Of a DNA stretch of 12,316 nt, positions 6,230 through 12,316 are shown in pieces. Each line of letters starts with the position of its first letter. Position 1 is the first letter of the stretch. This DNA is from Oscillospiraceae bacterium UBA6409 (GTDB lineage Bacteria; Bacillota; Clostridia; Oscillospirales; Oscillospiraceae): the NCBI GenBank assembly GCA_002438575.1, contig DJPP01000121.1, positions 1 through 12,316 on the forward strand, given 5' to 3'. The notes under the pieces are model-generated. The model made no database searches, was not told the origin of the DNA, and saw only the letters and a list, made by a program, of their open reading frames with translations. Both the position numbers and the translations under genes were made by a program.

Positions 6230-6405
6230 AGTATGAGACGCTGACCGACCTTTTGAACAACGAGGCCGCGGCCTACGACTACTTCTACGCCCTGTCCCCA
6301 GAGATGCAGACGCAGCTCCAGCAGCGCCGCGATATCCGGGACCTGCGCCAGCTGAAGCAGGCTGCCGCCGACATCCAGACCAATTCCCGCCCCGCCGCGT
6401 TCTGA
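6226..6405 (+). CDS. Small hypothetical protein, 59 residues
   Basis: A short reading frame starts at ATG 6226 with GGAGGTG at 6211-6217, eight bases before it. The product is hydrophilic, probably all-helical, and rich in Gln, Ala and Leu. It begins MQYETLTDLLNNEAAAYDYF and continues with a SPEMQTQLQQRRDIRDLRQLKQAA segment; the C-terminus is polar. The third codon positions are as GC-rich as in neighbouring genes, which favours real coding. The general pattern (acidic helix, YF, LSPEMQ, then a charged helix) resembles short uncharacterised proteins I associate with Clostridia, but I cannot name a family. The ribosome site and start codon lie inside the upstream terminator stem. No function is claimed. 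Confidence 0.6.
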   Translation: MQYETLTDLLNNEAAAYDYFYALSPEMQTQLQQRRDIRDLRQLKQAAADIQTNSRPAAF

Positions 6406-6416
6406 ACGAACAGCTC

Positions 6417-6451
6417 AAAAAAGCAGCGCCCCCGGCTGATGCCGGGGGCGC
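6417..6451 (-). terminator. Intrinsic terminator of obgE
   Basis: On the minus strand an 11-bp perfect stem (6451-6441 with 6436-6426, four-base loop) is followed by TGC and six T residues (6422-6417). It lies 7 bases after the obgE stop codon. On the plus strand there is no T-run, so it does not serve the small ORF at 6226-6405. Confidence 0.9.
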
Positions 6452-6458
6452 AGTATGT

Positions 6459-7739
6459 TTACCGCTGATACTCGAACTCCAGGTCGTACATACTCACGAT
6501 GTCGCCGTCCTGGATGCCCATCTGCTCCAGCGTGTCAAACAGCCCGCTTTGCCGCAGCATCTTGTCGAAATACATCCGGCTCTCGTAGTCGGAGAAGTTG
6601 ATGTTGGCCATGAGCCGTTGCAGCCACGGGCCCTCCACCAGCCAGGTGTTGTCCTCGCGCTCGATGTGCAGCGGCTCCGTGGTGTCGATCACCGGCGGCT
6701 TGGGCACATATTCCGGCTCGTACACCGTCACCGGCGGCAGCTCGCTGAGCCGCCGGGCGATGTGCTGCACCAGCTCCCGGGTCCCCTGGTGGGTGGCGGC
6801 GGACATGGCGAAGAACTCATAGCCCAGCGTCTCCACATGGGCGCGGAAGGCGTCCAGCTGCTCTGTGTCCATCAGAAGATCCGTCTTGTTGGCCACGGCG
6901 ATCTGCGGTCGGGTGGCCAGCTCCGGGCTGTACTCCCTCAGCTCCGCGTTGATGGCGTCAAAGTCCGCGATGGGGTCCCGCCCCTCGCTGCCGGATACAT
7001 CCACCAGATGCACCAGCAGGCGGCACCGGTCGATGTGCCGCAGGAAATCGTGGCCCAGGCCAGCGCCCTCACTGGCGCCCTCGATAATGCCGGGGATGTC
7101 CGCCATCACGAAGCTGACGCCCTCGTCCACATAGACCACGCCCAGATTGGGGTACAGGGTGGTGAAGTGGTAGTTGGCGATCTTGGGATGGGCCTTGCTG
7201 ACCACGCTCAAAAGCGTGCTCTTGCCCACATTGGGAAAGCCCACCAGGCCTACGTCCGCCAGCAGCTTCAGCTCCAATATCACGTCGTGGCTCTCGCCGG
7301 GAAGACCCGCCTTGGCAAACCGCGGCACCTGCCGGGTGGGGGTGGCGAAATGCTGGTTGCCCCAGCCGCCGCGCCCGCCTCTGCACAGCACATAGGGCTT
7401 GTCGTCGGACATATCCTTGATGATCTCGCCGCTTTCCGCATCCCGCACCAGCGTGCCCCGGGGGACCTTGATGGTCAGGCTCTCGCCGTCCTTGCCGGTC
7501 TTGCGGCCGCCCTGGCCGTCCACGCCGTTGCCGGCCACATACTTGCGCTTGTAGCGGAAGTCCATCAGGGTGGACATATTGTCGTCCACCTTCAGGATGA
7601 TCGAGCCGCCGTTTCCGCCGTCGCCGCCGTCGGGGCCGCCCGCCGCGATATATTTCTCCCGGTGGAAGGCCACCGCGCCGTTGCCGCCGTTGCCGGCCCG
7701 CACGGTGATCCGTGCCTTATCAATAAATCCGTTGGCCAT
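6459..7739 (-). CDS. obgE: GTPase ObgE/CgtA
   Basis: Obg is an essential GTPase that binds the 50S subunit late in assembly and links ribosome maturation to stress and, in spore formers, to sporulation. The 426-residue protein has three domains. The glycine-rich Obg fold covers 1-158 (AGNGGNGAVAFHREKYIAAGGPDGGDGGNGG). The G domain covers about 159-330: P-loop GFPNVGKST (167-175), DIPG (214-217), NKTD (284-287) and SAA (313-315). The C-terminal Obg-specific domain runs from about 345 to 425. The ATG at 7739 has GAGG at 7750-7747. It lies downstream of rplU-prp-rpmA but is separated by a terminator and has its own promoter. Confidence 0.97.
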   Translation of the reverse strand: MANGFIDKARITVRAGNGGNGAVAFHREKYIAAGGPDGGDGGNGGSIILKVDDNMSTLMDFRYKRKYVAGNGVDGQGGRKTGKDGESLTIKVPRGTLVRDAESGEIIKDMSDDKPYVLCRGGRGGWGNQHFATPTRQVPRFAKAGLPGESHDVILELKLLADVGLVGFPNVGKSTLLSVVSKAHPKIANYHFTTLYPNLGVVYVDEGVSFVMADIPGIIEGASEGAGLGHDFLRHIDRCRLLVHLVDVSGSEGRDPIADFDAINAELREYSPELATRPQIAVANKTDLLMDTEQLDAFRAHVETLGYEFFAMSAATHQGTRELVQHIARRLSELPPVTVYEPEYVPKPPVIDTTEPLHIEREDNTWLVEGPWLQRLMANINFSDYESRMYFDKMLRQSGLFDTLEQMGIQDGDIVSMYDLEFEYQR

Positions 7740-7793
7740 GGTGTTACCTCGCTCTATCTGAAAACTTGCCTATTACTCCAATTAAACGTGTAT

Positions 7794-7822
7794 ATTATAC
7801 CCGAAACGAAATAATGCGTCAA
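7794..7822 (-). promoter_or_regulatory. Sigma-A-type promoter of obgE
   Basis: Read on the minus strand, TTGACG (7822-7817) and TATAAT (7799-7794) are separated by exactly 17 bases. The -35 box starts one base after the T-run of the rpmA terminator. Transcription should begin near 7787, giving a leader of about 48 bases. Confidence 0.88.
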
Positions 7823-7823
7823 C

Positions 7824-7855
7824 AAAAAACCTCCCGCCATCGGCGGGAGGTTTTT
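7824..7855 (-). terminator. Intrinsic terminator of the rplU-prp-rpmA operon
   Basis: A perfect 14-bp stem, AAAAACCTCCCGCC and its complement (7855-7842 with 7838-7825), closes on a three-base loop. On the minus strand it ends in six T residues (7829-7824). It lies 10 bases after the rpmA stop codon. The plus-strand side also ends in five T residues. Confidence 0.92.
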
Positions 7856-7865
7856 CATATACCAA

Positions 7866-8147
7866 TTACTCCGCGGGATAGACAGAGACCTGCTTGCGGT
7901 CCTTGCCCAGACGCTCGAAGCGGACAACGCCGTCCGCCTTGGCGAACAGGGTGTCGTCGGTACCCTTGCCCACGTTGGTGCCGGGGTGGATGTGGGTGCC
8001 GCGCTGACGCACCAGAATGTTGCCAGCCAGCACGAACTGCCCGTCAGCGCGCTTGGGGCCAAGGCGCTTGGACTCGGAATCACGGCCGTTCTTGGTGGAG
8101 CCCATACCTTTTTTGTGGGCAAAGAACTGCAGAGAAATGTTCAGCAT
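7866..8147 (-). CDS. rpmA: 50S ribosomal protein L27, precursor with cleaved N-terminal extension
   Basis: L27 reaches the peptidyl transferase centre with its N-terminus. The 93-residue product begins [22 protein letters not shown]. The LQFF-A block at 6-10 is the cleavable extension known in Firmicutes, where the Prp protease cuts after the second Phe (here F9) to expose the mature Ala start. The protease gene lies immediately upstream in the same operon. The ATG at 8147 is chosen because it restores the family N-terminus; the frame can be extended to 8228, but that part overlaps prp and is unrelated to L27. AAAGGA at 8165-8160 is the likely ribosome site, with a slightly long spacer. Confidence 0.96.
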   Translation of the reverse strand: MLNISLQFFAHKKGMGSTKNGRDSESKRLGPKRADGQFVLAGNILVRQRGTHIHPGTNVGKGTDDTLFAKADGVVRFERLGKDRKQVSVYPAE

Positions 8148-8190
8148 TTTCAAGTACCATCCTTTCTGTAAGATGATCGAGGAAGAAGGC

Positions 8191-8520
8191 TCACGCCTCC
8201 ATAACTTCGATGTTGTCGGGATACTCATCGTGGAGCTGCGCCAGATATACCATCAGCCCCGTCAGCAAATTCTGACAGGTGCTCTCGGCGTCGGACGCCA
8301 GCCCGCCGGGCAGCCGCAGCGTGATGCCGGCCTCCCGTTCGTTGACCTTGACGGCGGCACACAGCCCCATCACGTCGTTCACGGTGGCCTCTACCAGCCG
8401 CACAGCGCTGGTGATGGCGGCACAGACGATGTCCTCGCCCGCGTCGGCATAGCCGCTGTGTCCGCTGACCTCAAACCCGACGATACGCGTTTCCTCCGTG
8501 AGGAATGTAACAGTGGTCAT
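8191..8520 (-). CDS. prp: Ribosomal-processing cysteine protease Prp
   Basis: Prp (YsxB family) removes the N-terminal extension of L27, a step known to be essential in Staphylococcus aureus. The 109-residue product has the usual length. The active-site pair is visible: H21 in [19 protein letters not shown] and C33 in the same stretch. The C-terminal half has the conserved [22 protein letters not shown] ending. The ATG at 8520 lies eight bases after the rplU stop codon, and its AGAAGGGA ribosome site overlaps that stop. Its place between rplU and rpmA is the standard arrangement in Firmicutes and supports the role. No missing residue is seen. Confidence 0.95.
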   Translation of the reverse strand: MTTVTFLTEETRIVGFEVSGHSGYADAGEDIVCAAITSAVRLVEATVNDVMGLCAAVKVNEREAGITLRLPGGLASDAESTCQNLLTGLMVYLAQLHDEYPDNIEVMEA

Positions 8521-8528
8521 GTCCCTTC

Positions 8529-8840
8529 TCAGAACGTGATCTTGCCGATCTCGACCTTGGTGTAGGGCTGACGATGACCCTGCCGTTTGCGGTAACCCTT
8601 CTTGGGGGTATACTTGAAGATACGGATCTTCTTGCCCTTGCCGTTCTTGACCACAGTGGCGTCCACCTTCGCGCCCTCCACCACGGGAGTGCCGAACTTG
8701 GTGTTCTCACCATCGACGATGGCCAGAACCTGATCGAACACCACGGCGTCGCCAGCATTGACGTCCAGCTTCTCGATGAACAGAGTGTCACCCTCGCTGA
8801 CGTTGTACTGCTTACCGCCGGTAACGATAATAGCCTGCAT
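8529..8840 (-). CDS. rplU: 50S ribosomal protein L21
   Basis: L21 is a 23S rRNA-binding protein of the large subunit. The 103-residue product has the usual length. It starts with the typical [20 protein letters not shown] and ends with the basic RNA-binding tail [26 protein letters not shown]. It is the first gene of the rplU-prp-rpmA operon. The ATG at 8840 follows AGGTG and AAGG elements within 20 bases. The promoter and a probable structured leader lie upstream, consistent with the autoregulation known for Firmicute L21 operons. Confidence 0.97.
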   Translation of the reverse strand: MQAIIVTGGKQYNVSEGDTLFIEKLDVNAGDAVVFDQVLAIVDGENTKFGTPVVEGAKVDATVVKNGKGKKIRIFKYTPKKGYRKRQGHRQPYTKVEIGKITF

Positions 8841-8929
8841 AACCTTGTTGCACCTGCCTTTCCTAAATTACGGACTCGCTGTCGGGGGCGTCCGGACAAA
8901 CCGGCGCTTGCTTACCCATTCAAAGCGGC
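8841..8929 (-). promoter_or_regulatory. Probable L21 leader (5' untranslated region of rplU)
   Basis: About 90 bases lie between the predicted transcription start and the rplU ATG. On the minus strand the leader includes a stem GCG-CCGG and CCGG-A-CGC around TTTGT, near 8911-8892, and then an unpaired purine-rich stretch with AGGAAAGGCAGGTG before the start codon. Firmicute rplU operons are known to have a conserved structured leader (L21 leader) for feedback control. Position and general layout fit, but I have not matched it to the Rfam model. Confidence 0.5.
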
Positions 8930-8935
8930 TTATCA

Positions 8936-8964
8936 AGTATAACAGCGTCTTTCCCACTTGTCAA
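8936..8964 (-). promoter_or_regulatory. Sigma-A-type promoter of rplU-prp-rpmA
   Basis: Read on the minus strand, TTGACA (8964-8959, perfect) and TATACT (8941-8936, five of six) are separated by 17 bases. The -35 box is in the loop of the hairpin at 8941-8981, and the spacer is that hairpin's 3' arm. This is one of the strongest promoters in the window, as expected for ribosomal genes. Confidence 0.88.
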
Positions 8965-8981
8965 CAGGGAAAGACGCTGTT
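8941..8981. terminator. 15-bp hairpin after luxS, overlapping the rplU promoter
   Basis: AACAGCGTCTTTCCC (8941-8955) pairs perfectly with 8967-8981 around an 11-base loop. It lies 30 bases after the luxS stop codon and is placed to end the mtnN-luxS transcript. The T-run follows the plus-strand arm (8980-8984); on the minus strand only TTAT follows, so as a luxS terminator it would be weak. It might instead be a regulatory dyad of the promoter it contains. Confidence 0.6.
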
Positions 8982-9010
8982 TTTGCCCGTTTTCGCAAAA
9001 ATTTCCCGCT

Positions 9011-9478
9011 TTACGCCGTGGGATAGGCCAGTTTCTCCTGGTTCCACCCGGAAATGATCTCTGTATAGAACGCGCAGCACGTCTTTGCCAGCTCCACGTC
9101 CAGATTACGGTAGTTGCCGCACTCCTTTGCGCTTTTTCCCGGCATTTCGCCCTCGAATACCGCCCCCCGGGCGAACACCCGCTGCACCAGTGCCACGGCC
9201 TGGGCCGGCGTCAGCTGCTTTCCGTCATACAGGAAATAAAATCCCGTCTGGCACCCCATGGGGCCGAAATACACCACCGCGTCCTTCTCCGGACTGTTCC
9301 GCAGCAGCGTGGCGATCACGTGCTCCACCGAGTGCATCTCCGCGTTGGTCAGCAGGTCGCCGGTGTTGGGCTTTTTGAACCGCAGGTCCAGCGTCACCAC
9401 GTCTCCGTCCCGCCGACTGAGATACAGCCCCGGCACCAGCACGTCGTGATCCACCGTAAAGCTGGCGATACGCTCCAT
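9011..9478 (-). CDS. luxS: S-ribosylhomocysteine lyase, autoinducer-2 synthase
   Basis: LuxS splits S-ribosylhomocysteine into homocysteine and 4,5-dihydroxy-2,3-pentanedione, which cyclises into autoinducer-2. The 155-residue protein is of normal length. The metal site HSVEH is at 49-53, with the third ligand C120 in KECGNYRNLD. The catalytic cysteine is C76 in GPMGCQTGFYF. The N-terminal MERIASFTVDHDVLVPGLYLS is typical. The ATG at 9478 lies two bases beyond the mtnN stop codon, and its ribosome site GGAGGG (9490-9485) is within the end of mtnN, so translation is probably coupled. Together with mtnN it recycles S-adenosylhomocysteine. All key residues are present. Confidence 0.97.
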   Translation of the reverse strand: MERIASFTVDHDVLVPGLYLSRRDGDVVTLDLRFKKPNTGDLLTNAEMHSVEHVIATLLRNSPEKDAVVYFGPMGCQTGFYFLYDGKQLTPAQAVALVQRVFARGAVFEGEMPGKSAKECGNYRNLDVELAKTCCAFYTEIISGWNQEKLAYPTA

Positions 9479-9480
9479 AT

Positions 9481-10149
9481 TCAGCCCTCCAGTCCATCCA
9501 GAAACGCCATGGCGACCCTGTTCAGGTCCTTCATGGCCTCCGGGAAGTTAAAATAGAAATCGTGGTGCTCCAGCACGCAGTCCGACACGGACTTCAGCGC
9601 CATGAACGGTACCTCGTTCCGGTAGCACACCTGTGCCGCCGCGCCGCCCTCCATCTCAATGAGCAGGGGGTGGAACGTCTCCGCGATCCACCGTGCCCGG
9701 TCACACGCCGTGGCAAACCATTCGCCGGTGGCCACGCTGCCCACACGGTAGGCGTATCCGGCCCGGTCCATGGCGGCCTTCGCCTTCTCCAGGTCCGCGG
9801 TGGGGAAGTCCATCCGGTTCACCGTGGACACCAGCCCCACCGGATCGCCGATGCCCGACGTGTCCACATCGTGCTGCATGAACCGGTCTGCCAGCACCAG
9901 CGTGCCGATGGGCACGCTTTCAAAGCACCCCGCCACGCCCACATTGATGACCCGCCCGGGGTGGTACAGGTCGATAAACAGCTGGGTGGCCATGGCGGCG
10001 TTCACCTTGCCCACGCCGCCGCAGCAGGCCACCACGTTCTCCCGTATCCGGTAGAACGGTACGCCCGCGACGGTTTTTTCCGGCGCCGCGCCCTCCGGCA
10101 GCAAACTCTCGATCTCGCCCTTCATGGCGTACAGCAATCCAGTCAGCAT
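9481..10149 (-). CDS. mtnN: 5'-methylthioadenosine/S-adenosylhomocysteine nucleosidase
   Basis: This nucleosidase removes adenine from S-adenosylhomocysteine and methylthioadenosine; the first product is the LuxS substrate. The 222-residue protein is near the family length. Visible landmarks are E12 (catalytic-base position in YAMKGE), the glycine-rich GGVGKVNAAMATQL at 44-57, NVGVAGC at 69-75, the EMEGGAAAQVC ribose-binding helix at 165-175 with E167, and the catalytic Asp in SVSD (D190). I place the start at ATG 10149, with GAGG at 10162-10159; the frame continues to 10209, but that part overlaps the promoter. The N-terminus is somewhat unlike the common MIGIIGAMEEE form, and the nucleosidase family is broad, so substrate preference is inferred mainly from luxS linkage. 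Confidence 0.9.
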   Translation of the reverse strand: MLTGLLYAMKGEIESLLPEGAAPEKTVAGVPFYRIRENVVACCGGVGKVNAAMATQLFIDLYHPGRVINVGVAGCFESVPIGTLVLADRFMQHDVDTSGIGDPVGLVSTVNRMDFPTADLEKAKAAMDRAGYAYRVGSVATGEWFATACDRARWIAETFHPLLIEMEGGAAAQVCYRNEVPFMALKSVSDCVLEHHDFYFNFPEAMKDLNRVAMAFLDGLEG

Positions 10150-10179
10150 AGCAATAGACCTCGCTTTTCCGTTTTCTCC

Positions 10180-10209
10180 ATTGTAAATACCCAGCGGCCG
10201 GAATGTCAA
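10180..10209 (-). promoter_or_regulatory. Sigma-A-type promoter of mtnN-luxS
   Basis: Read on the minus strand, TTGACA (10209-10204, perfect) and TACAAT (10185-10180, five of six) are separated by 18 bases. The start of transcription should lie near 10173, about 24 bases before the mtnN ATG. It is back to back with the tmcAL promoter. Confidence 0.8.
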
Positions 10210-10210
10210 G

Positions 10211-10239
10211 TTGCATTTCGCTGCGTTTCCCTGTAAAAT
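10211..10239 (+). promoter_or_regulatory. Sigma-A-type promoter of tmcAL
   Basis: TTGCAT (10211-10216, four of six) and TAAAAT (10234-10239, five of six) are separated by 17 bases. Transcription would start near 10246, about 20 bases before the ATG. Its -35 box is one base away from the -35 box of the divergent mtnN promoter. Confidence 0.75.
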
Positions 10240-10265
10240 GATAAAAAACGAAGGGAGCCCTGCCC

Positions 10266-11447
10266 ATGATCGCCGGAATCATCTGCGAATTTGATCCTCT
10301 TCATAACGGTCACGCCCGTTTGCTGGCCCACGCCCGCGCCCTGGGCGCGGATACGGTGGTCTGTGCCATGAGCAGCAGCTTCACCCAGCGGGGCAGCTTT
10401 GCCGCCCTGTCCAAGCTTGCCCGGGCGGAGATGGCCGTCCGCTGCGGCGCCGATCTGGTGTTGGAGCTCCCGGCGCCCTGGGCCATGGCCCCGGCGGAGA
10501 CCTTCGCCCGCGGCGGCGTGCGGCTGCTGACCCTTGCCGGGGCCGATACCCTCCTGTTCGGCAGCGAGTGCGGGGATCTGCCCGCCCTGCGGCGGCTGGC
10601 GGACTGTCTGGACAGCCCCGCCCTTGCCGATCGCCTTACCGCCGCGCCGGAGTCGGGCCTGACCTTCGCTGCCCGCCGTCAGGCTGCCGCCGCGTCCCTG
10701 CTGGACGGCGATACCGCCGCCCTCCTGCAAAGCCCCAACAACACACTGGCCGTGGAGTACCTCCGCGCTCTGCGCCATACCCGCAGCGCCATGACGCCCT
10801 GCACGCTCCGCCGCGAGGGTGCCGGCCATGACGGCGCTCCGGAGGGGGATACCGCCTCGGCCTCGTATCTGCGTGAATTGCTGCGGCAGGGCAGGGGAGA
10901 GGCGGCCTGCGCCTATATGCCCGCCCCGGCGGCGGATGTCCTCCGCCGTGAGCTGGCCGCCGGACGCATTGCCGACGGCACGATCTGTGAGCGTGCCGTG
11001 CTGGCCCGCCTCCGCACCATGACCGAGGCGGATTGGCGTCCCTACGACCCGGGAAACGAGGGCCTGTATCACCGGCTGTATCAGGCGTCCCGCGGCGCCT
11101 GCACCGTGGCGGCGCTGCTCGCTGCCGCCAAAACCAAGCGCTATCCACTTGCCCGCCTGCGGCGGATGGTCCTCAGCGCCTATCTGCAATTACCGCCGGC
11201 GCCGGAGCGTGTGCCCTACCTCCGCGTGCTGGCGGCCAATGCCGCGGGCCGCGCACATCTGCGCCGCCTGCGGGACGCAGGCGCGCCGGTGCTGACCAAA
11301 CCCGCCGATGTTCCGGCCCTTGGCCCGGCGGCAGAGGATCTGTTCGCTCTGGAGTCCCGCTGTACCGACCTGTATGTGCTGGCCCGCCCGGATCTGTCCC
11401 AGGCCGCCCCCGGCCAGGACTACCGCACCACGCCGGTGATGGTGTAA
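10266..11447 (+). CDS. tmcAL: tRNA(Met) cytidine acetate ligase
   Basis: TmcAL (formerly YlbM, DUF795) uses ATP and acetate to make N4-acetylcytidine at the wobble position of elongator tRNA-Met. The 393-residue product is close to the usual length of about 400. The N-terminal nucleotidyltransferase-like domain has GIICEFDPLHNGH (4-16, with the HxGH motif at 13-16), SSSFTQRG (36-43) and FGSE (98-101). SPNNTLAVEYLRAL (156-169) is also family-typical. The C-terminal part has GLYHRLYQAS and KTKRYPLARLRRMVLSAYL for tRNA handling. The ATG at 10266 follows AAGGGAG (10251-10257). It diverges from mtnN and converges on the threonine ammonia-lyase gene, so it is probably monocistronic. Confidence 0.93.
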   Translation: MIAGIICEFDPLHNGHARLLAHARALGADTVVCAMSSSFTQRGSFAALSKLARAEMAVRCGADLVLELPAPWAMAPAETFARGGVRLLTLAGADTLLFGSECGDLPALRRLADCLDSPALADRLTAAPESGLTFAARRQAAAASLLDGDTAALLQSPNNTLAVEYLRALRHTRSAMTPCTLRREGAGHDGAPEGDTASASYLRELLRQGRGEAACAYMPAPAADVLRRELAAGRIADGTICERAVLARLRTMTEADWRPYDPGNEGLYHRLYQASRGACTVAALLAAAKTKRYPLARLRRMVLSAYLQLPPAPERVPYLRVLAANAAGRAHLRRLRDAGAPVLTKPADVPALGPAAEDLFALESRCTDLYVLARPDLSQAAPGQDYRTTPVMV

Positions 11448-11486
11448 ACAGACGCAGCCTCCGCCAAAGGCGGGGGCTGCGTCTGT
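11448..11486. terminator. Shared hairpin between tmcAL and the threonine ammonia-lyase gene
   Basis: An 18-bp stem with one G-U pair (11448-11465 with 11469-11486) closes on AAA. It starts directly after the tmcAL stop codon and ends two bases before the stop codon of the opposing gene. Neither side has a real T-run (ACTC on plus, TTAC on minus). It is placed to separate convergent transcripts, perhaps as a 3'-end stability structure. Confidence 0.72.
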
Positions 11487-11488
11487 AC

Positions 11489-12316
11489 TCACTGTTCCTC
11501 TACCACATAGCCCTTTCGCCGCAGGGAGCCGAAGATCTCCTGGATGTGGGCCTTGTCCCGGGTCTCCAGCGACAAATTCACCACGCAGGAGCCAATGGCC
11601 GCCTTGGTGTTGCGGCGCTCGTGATTCACGTCCAGCACGTTGGCACCCAGGGAGGATATGACCTCCAGGAACGACGCCAGCGCGTGGGGCTGGTCCGGCA
11701 GCACCGTGGAGAAGCTTACCGTCCGCCCCTCCTTGGCAAGGCCCCGGGTCAGGATGCGCTCCAGCATGGTCACGTCCACATTGCCGCCCGACAGCAGGGC
11801 ACACACCGTCTTGCCCTCGGTGTTCACCTTGTGGTACATGGCGGCGGCAATGCCCACAGCGCCTGCGCCCTCGGCCACCAGCTTCTGCTTTTCCAGCACC
11901 GTCAGGATGGCGCTGGCGATCTCACCCTCGCTGACCGTCACCACCTCGTCCACGTACTCCCGGCACATATCGAACGTCAGGTCGCCGGGGGTCTTGACCT
12001 TGATGCCATCGGCCACGGTGTCCACGCTGCTGAGGGTGATGATCTTCCCCTCCTTCAGGGACTCTGCCATGCTGGGCGCGCCGGCGGCCTGTACGCCGAT
12101 AATGCGGCACTGGGGCTTCAGGTTCTTCACCGCGTAGGCCAGTCCCGCGATCAGTCCGCCGCCGCCGATGGGCACGAAGATCATATCCACGTCCGGCAGC
12201 TGCTCCAGTATCTCCAGGCCGATGGTGCCCTGTCCGGCCATGATGCTGTAATCGTTGAAGGGGTGGATGAACGTCAGCCCCTGCTCGTCCCGCAGGCGCA
12301 CCGCCTCGGCATAGGC
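11489..12316 (-). CDS. ilvA: Threonine ammonia-lyase with C-terminal ACT domain, 5' end outside window
   Basis: This PLP enzyme converts threonine to 2-oxobutyrate and ammonia, feeding isoleucine synthesis or threonine breakdown. The last 275 codons are visible, open to the right edge (AYAEAVRLRDEQGLTFIHPF); about 125 N-terminal residues, including the PLP lysine, are missing. The phosphate-binding VPIGGGGLIAG loop, GVQAAGAPSM, and the EGAGAVGIAA and LLSGGNVD segments are typical of the fold. A single ACT domain occupies the last 75 residues or so (RTVSFSTVLPDQPHALASFLEVI onward). This matches the medium-length form of about 400 residues rather than the two-ACT biosynthetic IlvA. The symbol ilvA is therefore used broadly; a tdcB-like catabolic role is possible. 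Confidence 0.9.
   Translation of the reverse strand, partial: AYAEAVRLRDEQGLTFIHPFNDYSIMAGQGTIGLEILEQLPDVDMIFVPIGGGGLIAGLAYAVKNLKPQCRIIGVQAAGAPSMAESLKEGKIITLSSVDTVADGIKVKTPGDLTFDMCREYVDEVVTVSEGEIASAILTVLEKQKLVAEGAGAVGIAAAMYHKVNTEGKTVCALLSGGNVDVTMLERILTRGLAKEGRTVSFSTVLPDQPHALASFLEVISSLGANVLDVNHERRNTKAAIGSCVVNLSLETRDKAHIQEIFGSLRRKGYVVEEQ

Noticed and set aside
6549..7814. 421-codon plus-strand reading frame over obgE
   Set aside because: Mirror frame of obgE; its His/Val/Gly-rich composition is what complementing Obg codons gives, and it runs through the obgE promoter.
8148..8228. 27-residue N-terminal extension of L27
   Set aside because: Overlaps the end of prp, resembles nothing in L27, and the ATG at 8147 gives the exact Firmicute precursor N-terminus.
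10206..11189. 327-codon minus-strand reading frame over tmcAL
   Set aside because: Antisense shadow rich in Gly/Gln/Ala that starts inside tmcAL and ends in the divergent promoter.
1..12316. CRISPR array, tRNA/rRNA genes, transposase, phage or toxin-antitoxin genes
   Set aside because: Looked for on both strands by eye; no repeat-spacer pattern, cloverleaf, rRNA-like stretch or matching protein motif was found.

Overview
The window looks like chromosomal DNA from a GC-rich Clostridia member, most likely a gut Oscillospiraceae-type Firmicute. This is inference. It rests on the rpsK-rpsD-rpoA-rplQ order, an L27 with a cleavable N-terminal extension next to the Prp protease gene, strong AAGGAGG ribosome sites, sigma-A-type promoters, GC-rich third codon positions, and an mtnN-luxS pair. 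There is no rRNA, tRNA, CRISPR array, insertion sequence or phage gene. Most of the window is housekeeping DNA; the unusual content is in one regulated accessory operon and in very compact intergenic signals.

Layout. Positions 1-2268 (+) hold the 3' end of the alpha operon (rpsK partial, rpsD, rpoA, rplQ), closed by a long hairpin terminator. Positions 2364-3074 (+) encode a polysaccharide-deacetylase lipoprotein facing secG (3361-3119, -), with one hairpin between them. Positions 3377-3863 are the only long non-coding stretch: a GC-rich cluster of stem-loops, then an AT-rich control region for a LysR-type regulator (3864-4730, +). The regulator is followed by a two-domain acyltransferase-like protein (DUF2156 plus GNAT, 4775-6175, +). 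The control region carries two near-identical copies of a dyad, TATGA-N7-TCATA, which I take to be the regulator's operator. A 23-bp perfect hairpin ends this unit, and its 3' arm carries the ribosome site and start codon of a 59-residue ORF (6226-6405).

The next block is on the minus strand. The rplU-prp-rpmA operon (8840-7866) ends in a terminator that runs straight into the promoter of obgE (7739-6459). Upstream of rplU is a probable L21 leader and a strong promoter threaded through a 15-bp hairpin that follows luxS. The mtnN-luxS pair (10149-9011, -) is translationally coupled and carries out the two steps from S-adenosylhomocysteine to homocysteine plus the AI-2 precursor. It diverges from tmcAL (10266-11447, +), with the two -35 boxes one base apart. 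The window ends inside a threonine ammonia-lyase gene (11489 to the right edge, -), which converges on tmcAL across a shared hairpin.

The recurring theme is economy: terminators, promoters and ribosome sites repeatedly share the same bases. The best candidates for something undescribed are the LysR/DUF2156-GNAT unit with its duplicated operator, the small ORF whose start lies inside a terminator, and the hairpin cluster at 3495-3614.
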